Shown here: positions 1 through 7,619 of the stretch, piece after piece
How positions within the stretch are numbered: position 1 is the first letter of the stretch
Layout: the number at the start of each line of letters is the position of its first letter
Source of the DNA: Thermaceae bacterium
GTDB taxonomy: Bacteria; Deinococcota; Deinococci; Deinococcales; Marinithermaceae
Reading direction: 5' to 3'
DNA length: 32,036 nucleotides
NCBI GenBank assembly: GCA_026984675.1
Contig: JALSRQ010000149.1
Coordinates: forward strand, 1-32,036
Translations under genes and position numbers: made by a program
The notes under the pieces: model-generated
Databases searched by the model: none
Seen by the model: only the letters and a program-made list of their open reading frames with translations
What the model was told of the DNA's origin: nothing

Positions 1-364
1 CCGCCGCCAGCCGCAGCCCCCGGTCCCGGAGGGCCTCGAGGACCTCCGGGGTGCCGGGGGTCCGGGGCCAAAGGCCGGGGTCCCGCCAGTGCCCGACCAG
101 CCAGTCGGCGATCCGCTCGGGCTCGGCCACCCCCAACCCGGCCAGGAGGCGGCGGTCGAACTCGTGCCAGAGCCGGAGCGCCCGCTCCCGGTCGGTGGCC
201 TCCATGTGGTGCCGCTCGTAGTAGGCGTAGGCGGACCGGGCGGCCTCCTCAAGCCGCCGCCAGTCGGCCTCGGCGCCGAAGCGCGCGAGCACCGGGGGCA
301 GCCAGGTGCGGGGGTCGGTGTGGATCAGGGTCCCGCCCACGTCGAAGAAGACCGCCTCGATCAT
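1..364 (-). CDS. HAD-family hydrolase, N-terminal part (runs off the window)
   Basis: The reading frame begins at ATG 364 and stays open to the left edge (about 121 residues). It starts MIEAVFFDVGGTLIHTD, the HAD motif I (DxGGT variant of DxDGT) whose first Asp (D8) is the phosphoryl-accepting nucleophile of the family. A helical cap region follows, then the start of the Rossmann core (PGTPEVLEALRDRG), as in phosphatase-type HAD proteins. Motifs II-IV lie outside the window, so substrate and catalytic completeness cannot be judged. It is divergent from the DeoR-type regulator with a 96-nt gap. A TATCGT box ends 6 nt before the ATG and there is no Shine-Dalgarno sequence, suggesting a leaderless transcript. 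The family call is firm; any link to the neighbouring sugar operon (for example as a sugar-phosphate phosphatase) is inference. Confidence 0.85.
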   Translation of the reverse strand, partial: MIEAVFFDVGGTLIHTDPRTWLPPVLARFGAEADWRRLEEAARSAYAYYERHHMEATDRERALRLWHEFDRRLLAGLGVAEPERIADWLVGHWRDPGLWPRTPGTPEVLEALRDRGLRLAA

Positions 365-370
365 GGGGGC

Positions 371-376
371 ACGATA
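371..376 (-). promoter_or_regulatory. -10 box (TATCGT) of the HAD gene, leaderless type
   Basis: TATCGT on the minus strand, separated by 6 nt from ATG 364. It matches the TANNNT box that precedes leaderless genes in Deinococcus-Thermus. No convincing -35 was seen. Confidence 0.5.
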
Positions 377-411
377 CCAAACCGGCGGCGGCGCGCGGTT
401 CGACCCGAGAC

Positions 412-441
412 TTGCCAAAATCGCTCACTTTCGCGCATAAT
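412..441 (+). promoter_or_regulatory. Promoter of the DeoR/sugar operon
   Basis: TTGCCA (412-417) and CATAAT (436-441) are separated by 18 nt and resemble -35 and -10 elements of the main sigma factor. They lie about 20 nt before ATG 461, which has its own purine-rich ribosome-binding site (GAGGAG at 449-454). This would drive the whole operon to 7282. Confidence 0.55.
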
Positions 442-446
442 CGAAA
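429..446. promoter_or_regulatory. Candidate operator, inverted repeat TTTCG-N8-CGAAA
   Basis: A perfect 5-bp inverted repeat, TTTCG at 429-433 and CGAAA at 442-446, flanks and overlaps the -10 element. DeoR-family repressors often bind TTTCG-like half-sites in the promoters of their own operons, so autoregulation by the adjacent repressor is a reasonable inference. Confidence 0.45.
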
Positions 447-460
447 AAGAGGAGTCAAGA

Positions 461-1216
461 ATGCCCCTGGTTCCAAAGCGGCAACGCCGCATCCTCCGCC
501 TCCTCGAGGCCGAGGGCGGGCTCCGCACCCAGGAGCTGGCCCGCCGGCTCGGGGTCTCCGAGGCCACCGTCCGGCGCGACCTGGCGGCGCTGGCCGAGCG
601 GGGGCTCGTGGAGCGCACCCACGGCGGGGCCCTTCCCCTGCGGATGGGGAGCGCCGCCGAGCCCCCCTTCGACCTCAAGGCCCGCCGCAAGGTCCCGGAG
701 AAGGAGCGGATCGCCGCCCGCGCCGCCGAGCTCGTCCCCGAGCGGGCGACGGTGATCCTCGACTCGGGCACCACCGCCCTCGCCCTGGCCCGCCGGCTCG
801 CCGAGCGCCGGGTCACCGTGATCGCCCTCGACCTCAAGACCGCCGAGGCCCTGGCCCGGGGGCGGGCCGAGGTCTGGCTGGTGGGGGGCCGGGCCCGGAA
901 CGGCCTGTTTAGCCTGGTCGGCCCCTGGGCCGAGGCCCAGCTCGCCGAGGTCCACGCCGACCTCTTCTTCCTGGGGGCCGACGCGGTCGACGACGAGGCG
1001 GTGACCAACGCCACCGTCGAGGAGGCGGCGGTGAAGCAGCGGGCGGCGGCGGCGGCCGAGGCCACCTACCTGATCGCCGACCACTCGAAGTTCGGCCGCC
1101 GGGCGCTGGCCCGGGTGGTGGGGCTGGAGGCGCTCACCGGGGTGATCACCGACCGGGCCAGCGCCCCCTTCGTCCCCGCCCTCAAGGAGAAGGTTCCCGT
1201 GGTGGAACTCGTCTAG
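461..1216 (+). CDS. DeoR-family transcriptional regulator
   Basis: A 251-aa protein, normal for the family. Residues 7-57 form the DeoR-type winged helix-turn-helix (LRTQELARRLGVSEATVRRD, then RGLVERTHGGA). The C-terminal part is a DeoR sugar-phosphate sensor domain, with the DSGTT phosphate-binding loop and the late conserved block around IADHSKFGRRA. ATG 461 was chosen because GAGGAG lies 6 nt upstream and the family N-terminus begins exactly there; the frame is open further upstream but that part resembles nothing. It is the first gene of a seven-gene, same-strand run with short gaps or overlaps, so it is probably the local repressor. The effector is likely a phosphorylated intermediate of the pathway (family knowledge); which sugar cannot be told. 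Confidence 0.92.
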   Translation: MPLVPKRQRRILRLLEAEGGLRTQELARRLGVSEATVRRDLAALAERGLVERTHGGALPLRMGSAAEPPFDLKARRKVPEKERIAARAAELVPERATVILDSGTTALALARRLAERRVTVIALDLKTAEALARGRAEVWLVGGRARNGLFSLVGPWAEAQLAEVHADLFFLGADAVDDEAVTNATVEEAAVKQRAAAAAEATYLIADHSKFGRRALARVVGLEALTGVITDRASAPFVPALKEKVPVVELV

Positions 1217-1228
1217 GAAAGGGGGAGT

Positions 1229-2053
1229 ATGGAAGCCTTCGCCAGGTTCGAACGCCTTTTCAAGACCCAAAAGCCGGTCATCGCCATGGTCCACCTCCGG
1301 GCCCTCCCCGGCACCCCGCTCTACGACGAGGCCGGTGGCGTGGAGGCGATCGTCGAGGCGGCCCGGGCCGACCTCGCCGCCCTCAAGGCGGCGGGGGTGG
1401 ACGCGGTGATGTTCGGCAACGAGAACGACCGCCCCTACGAGCTCGAGGTCGACCCCGCCAGCGCCGCCGCCATGGCCTACGCGATCGGGCGGCTTAGGGA
1501 CGAGCTCACCCTGCCCTTCGGGGTGGACGTGCTCTGGGACCCGGTCCTCACCATGGCGGTGGCCGCGGCCACCGGGGCGGCCTTCGCCCGGGAGATCTTC
1601 ACCGGCCTCTACGGCTCCGACATGGGGCTCTGGCAGGGGCGGGCGGCCGAGGCCCTCCGCTACCGCCGGCGGCTGGGGCGGGACGACCTCTTCCTCCTCT
1701 ACAACGTCTCCGCCGAGTTCGCCTCGCCCCTCGACCAGCGGAGCCTGCCGGAGCGGGCCAAAAGCGCGGTCTTCTCCAGCCTGGCCGACGCCGTCCTCGT
1801 CTCCGGGCCGATGACCGGCGAGCCGGCGCCGCTCTCCCACCTCCAGGCGGTGAAGGAAGCGGTGCCCGAGGTCCCGGTCCTGGCCAACACCGGGGTCAAC
1901 CACGAGAACGTCGCCGAAGTGCTGGCCCTCGCCGACGGCTGCGTGGTCGGCACCGCCCTCAAGGTGGACGGAAAGACCTTCAACCCGGTGGACGAGGAGC
2001 GGGCCCGGGCCTTCATGGAGCGCGTTCGGGAGGTGCGGGCGGCGTGGGCGTAG
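1229..2053 (+). CDS. BtpA/SgcQ-family TIM-barrel protein
   Basis: 274 aa, starting MEAFARFERLFKTQKPVIAMVHLRALPGTP. The KPVIAMVHLxxLPGTP opening, the NENDRPY segment, GVDVLWDP, and the late VLANTGVNHENV and VGTALKVDGKT blocks are the hallmarks of the BtpA family (cyanobacterial BtpA, needed for photosystem I stability, and E. coli SgcQ from a sugar operon). The fold is expected to be a TIM barrel; the reaction is not established. It has a GGGGG-type ribosome-binding site just before ATG 1229 and its stop lies inside the next gene, so it is translationally coupled to the sugar kinase. Placement between a DeoR regulator and an FGGY kinase points to a catabolic rather than photosynthetic job (inference). 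Confidence 0.85.
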   Translation: MEAFARFERLFKTQKPVIAMVHLRALPGTPLYDEAGGVEAIVEAARADLAALKAAGVDAVMFGNENDRPYELEVDPASAAAMAYAIGRLRDELTLPFGVDVLWDPVLTMAVAAATGAAFAREIFTGLYGSDMGLWQGRAAEALRYRRRLGRDDLFLLYNVSAEFASPLDQRSLPERAKSAVFSSLADAVLVSGPMTGEPAPLSHLQAVKEAVPEVPVLANTGVNHENVAEVLALADGCVVGTALKVDGKTFNPVDEERARAFMERVREVRAAWA

Positions 2054-3522
2054 TGGGGATCGACGTCGGCACCACCGCGGTCAAGGCGGTCCTGCTCGAC
2101 GAGGAGGCCGCGGTCGTGGCCGAGGCCAGCCGCCCCCACGACTTAATGAGCCCCCGCCCCGGCTGGGCCGAGGAGGACCCCGCCGACTGGTGGACCGGGG
2201 CGGTGGGGGCCCTCGCCGACCTCGACGCCGCGGCGGGCCTCTCGGGGGTGGCGGCGGCGGCGGTGTCGGGGATGGTGCCGGCGCTGGTCCTCCTGGACCG
2301 CGAGGGGAACGTCCTCCGCCCCTCGATCCAGCAAAACGACGCCCGGCACGCCGAGGAGATCCGCTGGTTCAAGGAGCGCTTCCCGGAAGAGGCGCTCTTT
2401 TCCCACACCGGGGCGACCTGGAACGCCCAGGTCATCCCCCCCAAGCTGCTGTGGATCCAGCGGCACGAACCCGAGGTCTTCCGCCGGATCCACCGGATCG
2501 CGGGCTCCTACGAGTACGTCACCTGGCGCTTGGGGGGGCGGGGCCCGGCCTACCTCGAGGCCAACTGGGCGCTTGAGAGCGGGCTCTGGAGCGAAAAGGA
2601 GCGGCGCTGGCTGGGGGAGGTCCTGGCCCTGGTGGACCTCGACCCCGGGGTGCTCGCCCCGGTGCGGTTTCCCACCGAGATCGTCGGCGAGGTCGCCGCC
2701 GACGGGGTGCCCCTGCCCCGGGGCACCCCCCTCACCGCCGGCAGCGCCGACCACATCGCCGCCGCCCTGGCGGCCGGGCTCCTCGACGAGGGGGAGGCGG
2801 TGCTCAAGTTCGGCGGCGCCGGCGACTTCCTCTACGTCGCCCCCACCTTCGCCCCCCTCCGCGAGCTCTTCATCGACTACCACGACGTCCCCGGCCGCTA
2901 CGTGATCAACGGCTGCATGGCCACCTCGGGCTCGCTGGTCAAGTGGTTCCGGGACCGCTTCGCCCCCCACGCCGGCTACGCCGAGCTCGACGCCCAGGCC
3001 GAGGCGGTGCCGGCCGGGAGCGACGGGGTGGTGCTGCTCCCCTACTTCCTGGGCGAGAAGACCCCGATCCACGACCCCCACGCCCGGGGAACCGTCCTCG
3101 GCCTCACCCTGGCCCACGGCCCGGCCCACCTCTACCGGGCGATCCTCGAGGGGGTCGCCTACGCCTTCCGCCACCACGTCGAGGTGCTCCGCTCCCACGG
3201 CCACAAGATCGCGCGGTTCTACGTCATGGACGGCGGGGCCAAGAGCCCGCTTTGGCGCAGGATCACCGCCAGCGTGCTGGGCGAGCCGGTCCACCACCTC
3301 GAGACCGGGACGGCCGGGAGTGCCTACGGCACCGCCTTCCTGGCCGGGGTGGCGGCCGGGCTCTGGGACTACCGGCGGATCAAGGAGGTGGCGACCCCGG
3401 CCGGGGTCACCGAACCGGACCCCGGCTGGGTTCCCGTCTACGACGAGCTCTACGGCGTCTACCGCGAGACCTATCCGCGGCTCAAGGACCTCTACCCCAG
3501 GCTGGAGGTGCGGGATGCTTGA
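2044..3522 (+). CDS. FGGY-family carbohydrate kinase (xylulokinase-like)
   Basis: 492 aa, typical for FGGY kinases. The N-terminal phosphate-binding loop is GIDVGTTAVKAVLLDE (residues 5-20), followed by the GWAEEDPADWW motif. The mid-protein GSADHIAAAL supplies the catalytic aspartate, GGAGDFLYV follows, and the C-terminal signature is seen around MDGGAKSPLWRRI. It should transfer phosphate from ATP to a ketose, sugar alcohol or similar hydroxyl; XylB-like substrates (xylulose and relatives) are the nearest guess. The start is GTG 2044, 8 nt after GGGAGGTG and overlapping the BtpA stop by 10 nt; an in-frame GTG at 2053 is a possible alternative. Its own stop overlaps the next start, so it sits in the middle of a coupled operon. 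Confidence 0.9.
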   Translation: MGVVGIDVGTTAVKAVLLDEEAAVVAEASRPHDLMSPRPGWAEEDPADWWTGAVGALADLDAAAGLSGVAAAAVSGMVPALVLLDREGNVLRPSIQQNDARHAEEIRWFKERFPEEALFSHTGATWNAQVIPPKLLWIQRHEPEVFRRIHRIAGSYEYVTWRLGGRGPAYLEANWALESGLWSEKERRWLGEVLALVDLDPGVLAPVRFPTEIVGEVAADGVPLPRGTPLTAGSADHIAAALAAGLLDEGEAVLKFGGAGDFLYVAPTFAPLRELFIDYHDVPGRYVINGCMATSGSLVKWFRDRFAPHAGYAELDAQAEAVPAGSDGVVLLPYFLGEKTPIHDPHARGTVLGLTLAHGPAHLYRAILEGVAYAFRHHVEVLRSHGHKIARFYVMDGGAKSPLWRRITASVLGEPVHHLETGTAGSAYGTAFLAGVAAGLWDYRRIKEVATPAGVTEPDPGWVPVYDELYGVYRETYPRLKDLYPRLEVRDA

Positions 3523-4309
3523 AGGAAGGATCGCCCTGGTCACCGGCGCCGGCAGCGGCATCGGCGCCGCCATCGCCCAACGGCTCGCCCGCGAGGGGGC
3601 CAAGGTCTGGGTCACCGACCGCGACCCGGCCGCCGCCGAGCGGGTGGCCAAGGCCATCGCCGCCGAAGGCGGCCGGGCCCGAGCCCAGCCGGTCGACGTC
3701 ACCCGGCGGGCCGACCTCGAGGCCGCCCGCGACGCCGCCTACGCCGAGGACGGCCGGGTGGACATCGTGGTGGCCAACGCCGGGGTCAGCACCATGCGGC
3801 CCTTCCTCGACCTCACCGACGAGGACTGGGACTTCAACTTCACGGTTAACGCCAAGGGCGTCTTCTACACCCTCCAGACCTTCGCCCGGCGGATGAAGGA
3901 CCAGCCGCTCATGGCCGGGAGCGAGCTCCGCGGCAAGCTGATCGCCACCGCCAGCATGGCCGCCCGCCAGGCCGCGCCCCTGCTCGCCCACTACTCGGCC
4001 TCGAAGTTCGCGGTCCTCGGCCTGGTGCAGGCGGCGGCCAAGGAGCTCGCGCCTTTTAAGCTCACCGTCAACGCGGTGAACCCGGGCTTCGTGCGGACCT
4101 CGATGCAGGAGCGGGAGGTCCGGTGGGAGGCCGAGCTAAGGGGCATCACCCCGGAGGAGGTGATCGCCGACTACCTCCGGCAGACCCCGCTTGGGCGGCT
4201 GGAGACCCCCGAGGACGTCGCCGGGGTGGTCGCCTTCCTCGCCGGCCCCGACGCCGACTTCATCACCGGCGAGGCGATCGAGGCGAACGGCGGGGCCTGG
4301 ATCTTCTAG
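3515..4309 (+). CDS. Short-chain dehydrogenase/reductase, polyol-dehydrogenase-like
   Basis: 264 aa from ATG 3515, which overlaps the kinase stop by 8 nt. This is a classical SDR: TGAGSGIG dinucleotide loop (10-17), Asp35 at the end of the second strand (favours NAD over NADP), DV at 61-62, NAG at 88-90, catalytic Ser147 (TASMA), Tyr160 and Lys164 (HYSASK), and the closing GEAIEANGGAWI. The overall look is close to sorbitol/galactitol-type dehydrogenases, which oxidise a polyol to a ketose. Together with the downstream transporter and upstream kinase it suggests polyol to ketose to ketose phosphate. The class is certain; the substrate is inferred from context only. Confidence 0.9.
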   Translation: MLEGRIALVTGAGSGIGAAIAQRLAREGAKVWVTDRDPAAAERVAKAIAAEGGRARAQPVDVTRRADLEAARDAAYAEDGRVDIVVANAGVSTMRPFLDLTDEDWDFNFTVNAKGVFYTLQTFARRMKDQPLMAGSELRGKLIATASMAARQAAPLLAHYSASKFAVLGLVQAAAKELAPFKLTVNAVNPGFVRTSMQEREVRWEAELRGITPEEVIADYLRQTPLGRLETPEDVAGVVAFLAGPDADFITGEAIEANGGAWIF

Positions 4310-4320
4310 GAGGCGCGACC

Positions 4321-5136
4321 TTGAAGCGGCAGCGCACCCTGGCCACCTGGATCACCACCGCCCTCCTGCTCGCCGTCACCCTCTACTTCCTGCTCCCGCT
4401 GCTTTGGACCCTGCGCACCGCTCTCCTTCCCGAGGGGCGGGCCTACGCCCTGCCCCCGGAGTGGGGGCCCTGGACGCTGGAGAACTTTGCCGCCATGCTC
4501 ACCGGGCCCTTCGGGCGGGCGTTCAAAAACAGCCTGGTGGTGGCCGGGGCCACCGTGCTGGTGGGGCTGCCGCTCGCCGCCATGCTCGGCTACGCCATGG
4601 CCCGCTACCGGGTCGGCGGGGCCCCCTTAAGGTTCTCGGTGCTGGCCACCCAGATGCTCCCCCCGATCGTGCTGGCGCTGCCGCTTTTCGCCCTCTTCCG
4701 GGCGGCCCGGCTCACCAACACCTACCCCGGGCTGGTGCTCGCCTACCTGGCCTTCGCCCTGCCGTTCATGAGCTGGCTGTTGATGGGGTTCTTCCAGGGG
4801 CTCCCCCGGGACCTCGAGGAGGCCGCCCTGGTCGACGGCGCCACCCCGGCGGTGGTCTTCGCCAAGGTCGTCCTGCCCCTTTCCGCCCCGGGGCTCTTCG
4901 CCGCCGGGGTGCTCGGCTTCATCCTGGCCTGGAACGAGTTCCTCTTCGCCCTTTTGCTCACCGGCCGGGATACCCAGACGATCCCGGTGGCCCTGGCGGC
5001 GCTGATGACCCAGCGGGGGGTGCTGTTTGCCCGGGTGGCCGCCGGGGTGATCCTCTCGGTGCTGCCGGTGCTGCTCCTCGCCCGGGTGGTCGACCGCTAC
5101 CTGGTCGAGGGGCTCACCTTCGGCGCGATCAAGTAG
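4321..5136 (+). CDS. Carbohydrate ABC transporter permease, MalG type
   Basis: 271 aa starting at TTG 4321, with AGGAGG 6-12 nt upstream that overlaps the stop of the dehydrogenase gene. Six hydrophobic segments can be seen. The EAA loop that docks to the ATPase is present (DLEEAALVDGATPAVVFAKV, then LPLSAPG), followed by AWNEFLFALLLTG, which is characteristic of the MalG/CUT1 group, and a C-terminal VEGLTFGAIK tail. It forms the membrane channel together with the MalF-type partner encoded after the binding protein. The rare TTG start is the only well-spaced start; the longer upstream frame overlaps the dehydrogenase. Confidence 0.9.
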   Translation: MKRQRTLATWITTALLLAVTLYFLLPLLWTLRTALLPEGRAYALPPEWGPWTLENFAAMLTGPFGRAFKNSLVVAGATVLVGLPLAAMLGYAMARYRVGGAPLRFSVLATQMLPPIVLALPLFALFRAARLTNTYPGLVLAYLAFALPFMSWLLMGFFQGLPRDLEEAALVDGATPAVVFAKVVLPLSAPGLFAAGVLGFILAWNEFLFALLLTGRDTQTIPVALAALMTQRGVLFARVAAGVILSVLPVLLLARVVDRYLVEGLTFGAIK

Positions 5137-5150
5137 GGAGGTGGTTTGAG

Positions 5151-6422
5151 GTGAAAGGTACGCGGTGGTTTTTGGCGGCGGTGCTGGCGCTGGGCCTCGG
5201 CCTGGCCCAGGCCCAGGTGGTCCTCCGGGCGCTGATGGAGGACGTCCCCGAGACCCACATCATCGAGAAGCTGCTCCCCGACTTCGAGAAGAAGACCGGC
5301 ATCAAGGTCGAGTTCGAGGTGGTGCAGTACGGGGCCATGCACGACAAGCTGGTCTCCCAGCTGTTGGCCCCGGAGAGCGCCTACGACTTCCTCGAGGTCG
5401 ACTTCCTCTGGGCCGGCGAGTTCCCGGCGGCGGGCTGGCTGGAACCCCTCATGCCCTACGTCAAGAAGTCGGGCTTCGACCTCTCCCCCTACCTGCCCTC
5501 GATGCTCGACCTGGTCGGCTACTACAACGGCAAGCTCTACATGATCCCCATGTACAACTACGCGATGGGGCTGATCTACCGCACCGACCTGCTCGCCGAT
5601 CCCACGCTCAAGGCCAAGTACCGGGAGCGCTTCGGCAAGGAGCTGGCGGTGCCGACCACGCTGGAGGACTACGTCCAGACCAGCGTCTTCATGAAGCAAA
5701 ACGCCGGGGTGGCGGGGGCCGCCATGCAGGGCCAGCGGGGCGACCCCAACTTCATGGAGTTCTCCAACTACGTCTTCGGGGCCGGCGGCGACTTCGCCGA
5801 TAAGAACTGGCACGTCACCCTGGACGGCCCGGCCGGCGAGAAGGCCCTCCGTCTCTACGTCAAGAACATCCGCGAGGCCGCCCAGAAAGGCGCCCTGAAC
5901 GCCAACCTCGACGACACCTACCGGGAGATGTGCCAGGGCCGGGCCTGGAGCATGATCACCTACTGGTGGATGCTGCCCCAGCTCGACGACGCCCAGAAGT
6001 GCCCCAAGGTGGCGGGCAAGGTGAAGCTTGCGGTGATGCCCGGCGGCCACGGGGTGAACGGCGGCTGGGGCTGGGCGATCCCCAGGAACTCGGCCCACAA
6101 GGAGGAGGCCTGGAAGTTCATCCAGTGGGTGGAGTCCAAGGAGATCGTGAAGAAGCGGGCCCTCATGGGCCACGCGCCGACCCGCCGGGACGCCCTCACC
6201 GATCCCGACGTCCTCGCCAAGTACCCCTACTACGCCCAGGTCCTCAAGATCCTCGAGGGCGCCAAGAAGGTCCCGATCTTCGCCTACACCGCCGAGATGG
6301 AGGACGTGGTCGGCCGCGAGGTCTCGCTGGCGGCCACCGGCCAGAAGGACGTGAAGACCGCGATCCGGGACGCCGCCAAGGGGCTCTACGGGCTCTTTAA
6401 GAAGGCCGGGCTGGTGAAGTAG
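5151..6422 (+). CDS. Extracellular carbohydrate-binding protein of the ABC transporter
   Basis: 423 aa from GTG 5151, preceded by GGGAGGTGG. The N-terminus is a signal peptide (KGTRWFLAAVLALGLGLAQA, cleavage probably near residue 20); no lipobox Cys is present. The mature part is a family-1 solute-binding protein: LLPDFEKKTGIKVEFEVVQY near the start, a central YNGKLYMIPMYNY hinge region, GGWGWAIPRNS and AWKFIQWVESKE. Many Tyr and Trp residues fit stacking on sugars. It sits between the two permease genes. It should capture the sugar or polyol outside the membrane and deliver it to the MalF/MalG-type pair; the ligand is unknown. Confidence 0.92.
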   Translation: MKGTRWFLAAVLALGLGLAQAQVVLRALMEDVPETHIIEKLLPDFEKKTGIKVEFEVVQYGAMHDKLVSQLLAPESAYDFLEVDFLWAGEFPAAGWLEPLMPYVKKSGFDLSPYLPSMLDLVGYYNGKLYMIPMYNYAMGLIYRTDLLADPTLKAKYRERFGKELAVPTTLEDYVQTSVFMKQNAGVAGAAMQGQRGDPNFMEFSNYVFGAGGDFADKNWHVTLDGPAGEKALRLYVKNIREAAQKGALNANLDDTYREMCQGRAWSMITYWWMLPQLDDAQKCPKVAGKVKLAVMPGGHGVNGGWGWAIPRNSAHKEEAWKFIQWVESKEIVKKRALMGHAPTRRDALTDPDVLAKYPYYAQVLKILEGAKKVPIFAYTAEMEDVVGREVSLAATGQKDVKTAIRDAAKGLYGLFKKAGLVK

Positions 6423-6424
6423 CC

Positions 6425-7282
6425 ATGCGGGCGAGGGTGGGCGCCTCCTTTGCCGCCCCCGGGGTGCTGGTGCTCCTTTTGGTGGTGGCCTTTCCCCTCC
6501 TCTACGCGCTCGCCCTCTCGTTTTCGAGCTACACCTTCCTAAAGCCCACCCTCGCCCCCTGGGTGGGGCTCGCCCACTACCTCGAGGCCTTCCGCGACCC
6601 CTACTTCCTAAACTCCCTCCGACTCACCGCCCTCTACGCCTTCCTCACCGTGGGGCTCTCGCTCTTGATCGGCCTGGCCATCGCCGTGCTCCTCTTCCAG
6701 CCGGCCCCGGGCAAGGAGTTTTTCTACGCGGTGATCTCGGTGCCGATGCTGATCGCCCCGGTGGGGGTGGCGCTGATCTGGAAGATGATCCTCCACCCCG
6801 AGCTGGGGATCGTCACCTACCTGCTCGGCCGGCTGGGGTTTTCCGCCCCCGACTTCTTCGGTGACCCCCGCTACGCCCTCTTCACCCTGGCCCTGGTCGA
6901 CACCTGGCAGCAGGTCTCCTTCGTGGCGCTGGTGCTCCTGGCGGGGCTGAGGAGCCTGCCCAAGGAGCCCCTCGAGGCCGCCCTGGTCGACGGCGCCAGC
7001 TTCCCCCAGCGCTTCCTTCACGTAACGTTGCCCCTGCTCCGGCCGGTGATCGGGGTGGTGCTCATTCTCCAGACCATCGCCGAGCTCCGCACCTACGACC
7101 TGGTCTACGTCCTCACCCGGGGCGGCCCCGGCGCGGCCACCGACCTCCTCGCCTACTTCATCTACCGCAAGGCCTTTTTGGGCCTCGACCTGGGGGGTGC
7201 CTCGGCGCTCGCCTACCTCCTCTTGCTCTTGACCCTGGCCCTGGTGGTCTTCTACTACCGGCGGGTCTTCGCCGAGATCTGA
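6425..7282 (+). CDS. Carbohydrate ABC transporter permease, MalF type
   Basis: 285 aa beginning 2 nt after the binding-protein stop. It has six predicted membrane spans and an EAA loop (PLEAALVDGASFPQRFLHV, then TLPLLRP). The stretch YVLTRGGPGAATDLLAYFIY is the C-terminal signature of MalF/UgpA-type permeases. It is the last gene of the operon; no ATP-binding subunit follows, and the next gene starts on the other strand 4 nt later with no room for a terminator. The pair probably uses a shared MsmK/MalK-like ATPase encoded elsewhere (common for CUT1 transporters). Confidence 0.92.
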   Translation: MRARVGASFAAPGVLVLLLVVAFPLLYALALSFSSYTFLKPTLAPWVGLAHYLEAFRDPYFLNSLRLTALYAFLTVGLSLLIGLAIAVLLFQPAPGKEFFYAVISVPMLIAPVGVALIWKMILHPELGIVTYLLGRLGFSAPDFFGDPRYALFTLALVDTWQQVSFVALVLLAGLRSLPKEPLEAALVDGASFPQRFLHVTLPLLRPVIGVVLILQTIAELRTYDLVYVLTRGGPGAATDLLAYFIYRKAFLGLDLGGASALAYLLLLLTLALVVFYYRRVFAEI

Positions 7283-7286
7283 GCGG

Positions 7287-7619
7287 TTAGAGCAGCTCGA
7301 GGACCCGGTGCTCGAGGCGATGGCGGCCGGGGTGCCCGTAGACCAGCACCGCCTCGACCCGGAAGGGGCGGTCGTCGCGGCCCAGGAGGAAGAGGGCGCT
7401 TTTTTTGATGCGGGCAAGCTTCCAGGGGGTGATCGCCTCCCAGGGGTCGCCGTAGCGGCGGCCGGAGCGCTGCTTGACCTCGACGAAGACCGGGGTGCCG
7501 CCGTCCTCCATCCAGAGGTCGATCTCCCCGAAGGGGGTGCGGCGGTTCCGGGCCCTTAAGCGGTAGCCCCGGGCCCGGAGGTAGGCGAGGGCGGCGTCCT
7601 CGGCCCAGCCCCCCCTCAC
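7287..7619 (-). CDS. YraN/UPF0102-family nuclease-fold protein
   Basis: 110 aa from GTG 7619, whose start overlaps the stop of the upstream gene by 4 nt (GTGA). The family core is clear: [29 protein letters not shown] (E32, D34) and VFVEVKQR (E47-V-K49), the acidic and Lys residues of a restriction-endonuclease-like (Holliday-junction-resolvase-like) fold. The biochemical role of the family is unproven. It is the last gene of the rdgB operon and converges with the sugar operon, the two stops being separated by only 4 nt. Confidence 0.9.
   Translation of the reverse strand: MRGGWAEDAALAYLRARGYRLRARNRRTPFGEIDLWMEDGGTPVFVEVKQRSGRRYGDPWEAITPWKLARIKKSALFLLGRDDRPFRVEAVLVYGHPGRHRLEHRVLELL

Noticed and set aside
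455-1903. Long open frame on the minus strand (482 codons) opposite the DeoR and BtpA genes
   Set aside because: Very high GC leaves few stops in antisense frames. The translation is rich in Gly, Pro, Arg and Val without family motifs, and the plus-strand genes are unmistakable.
2143-3702. 519-codon minus-strand frame opposite the FGGY kinase
   Set aside because: Codon-position shadow of the kinase; low-complexity Gly/Val/Pro/Glu composition and no start site or motifs.
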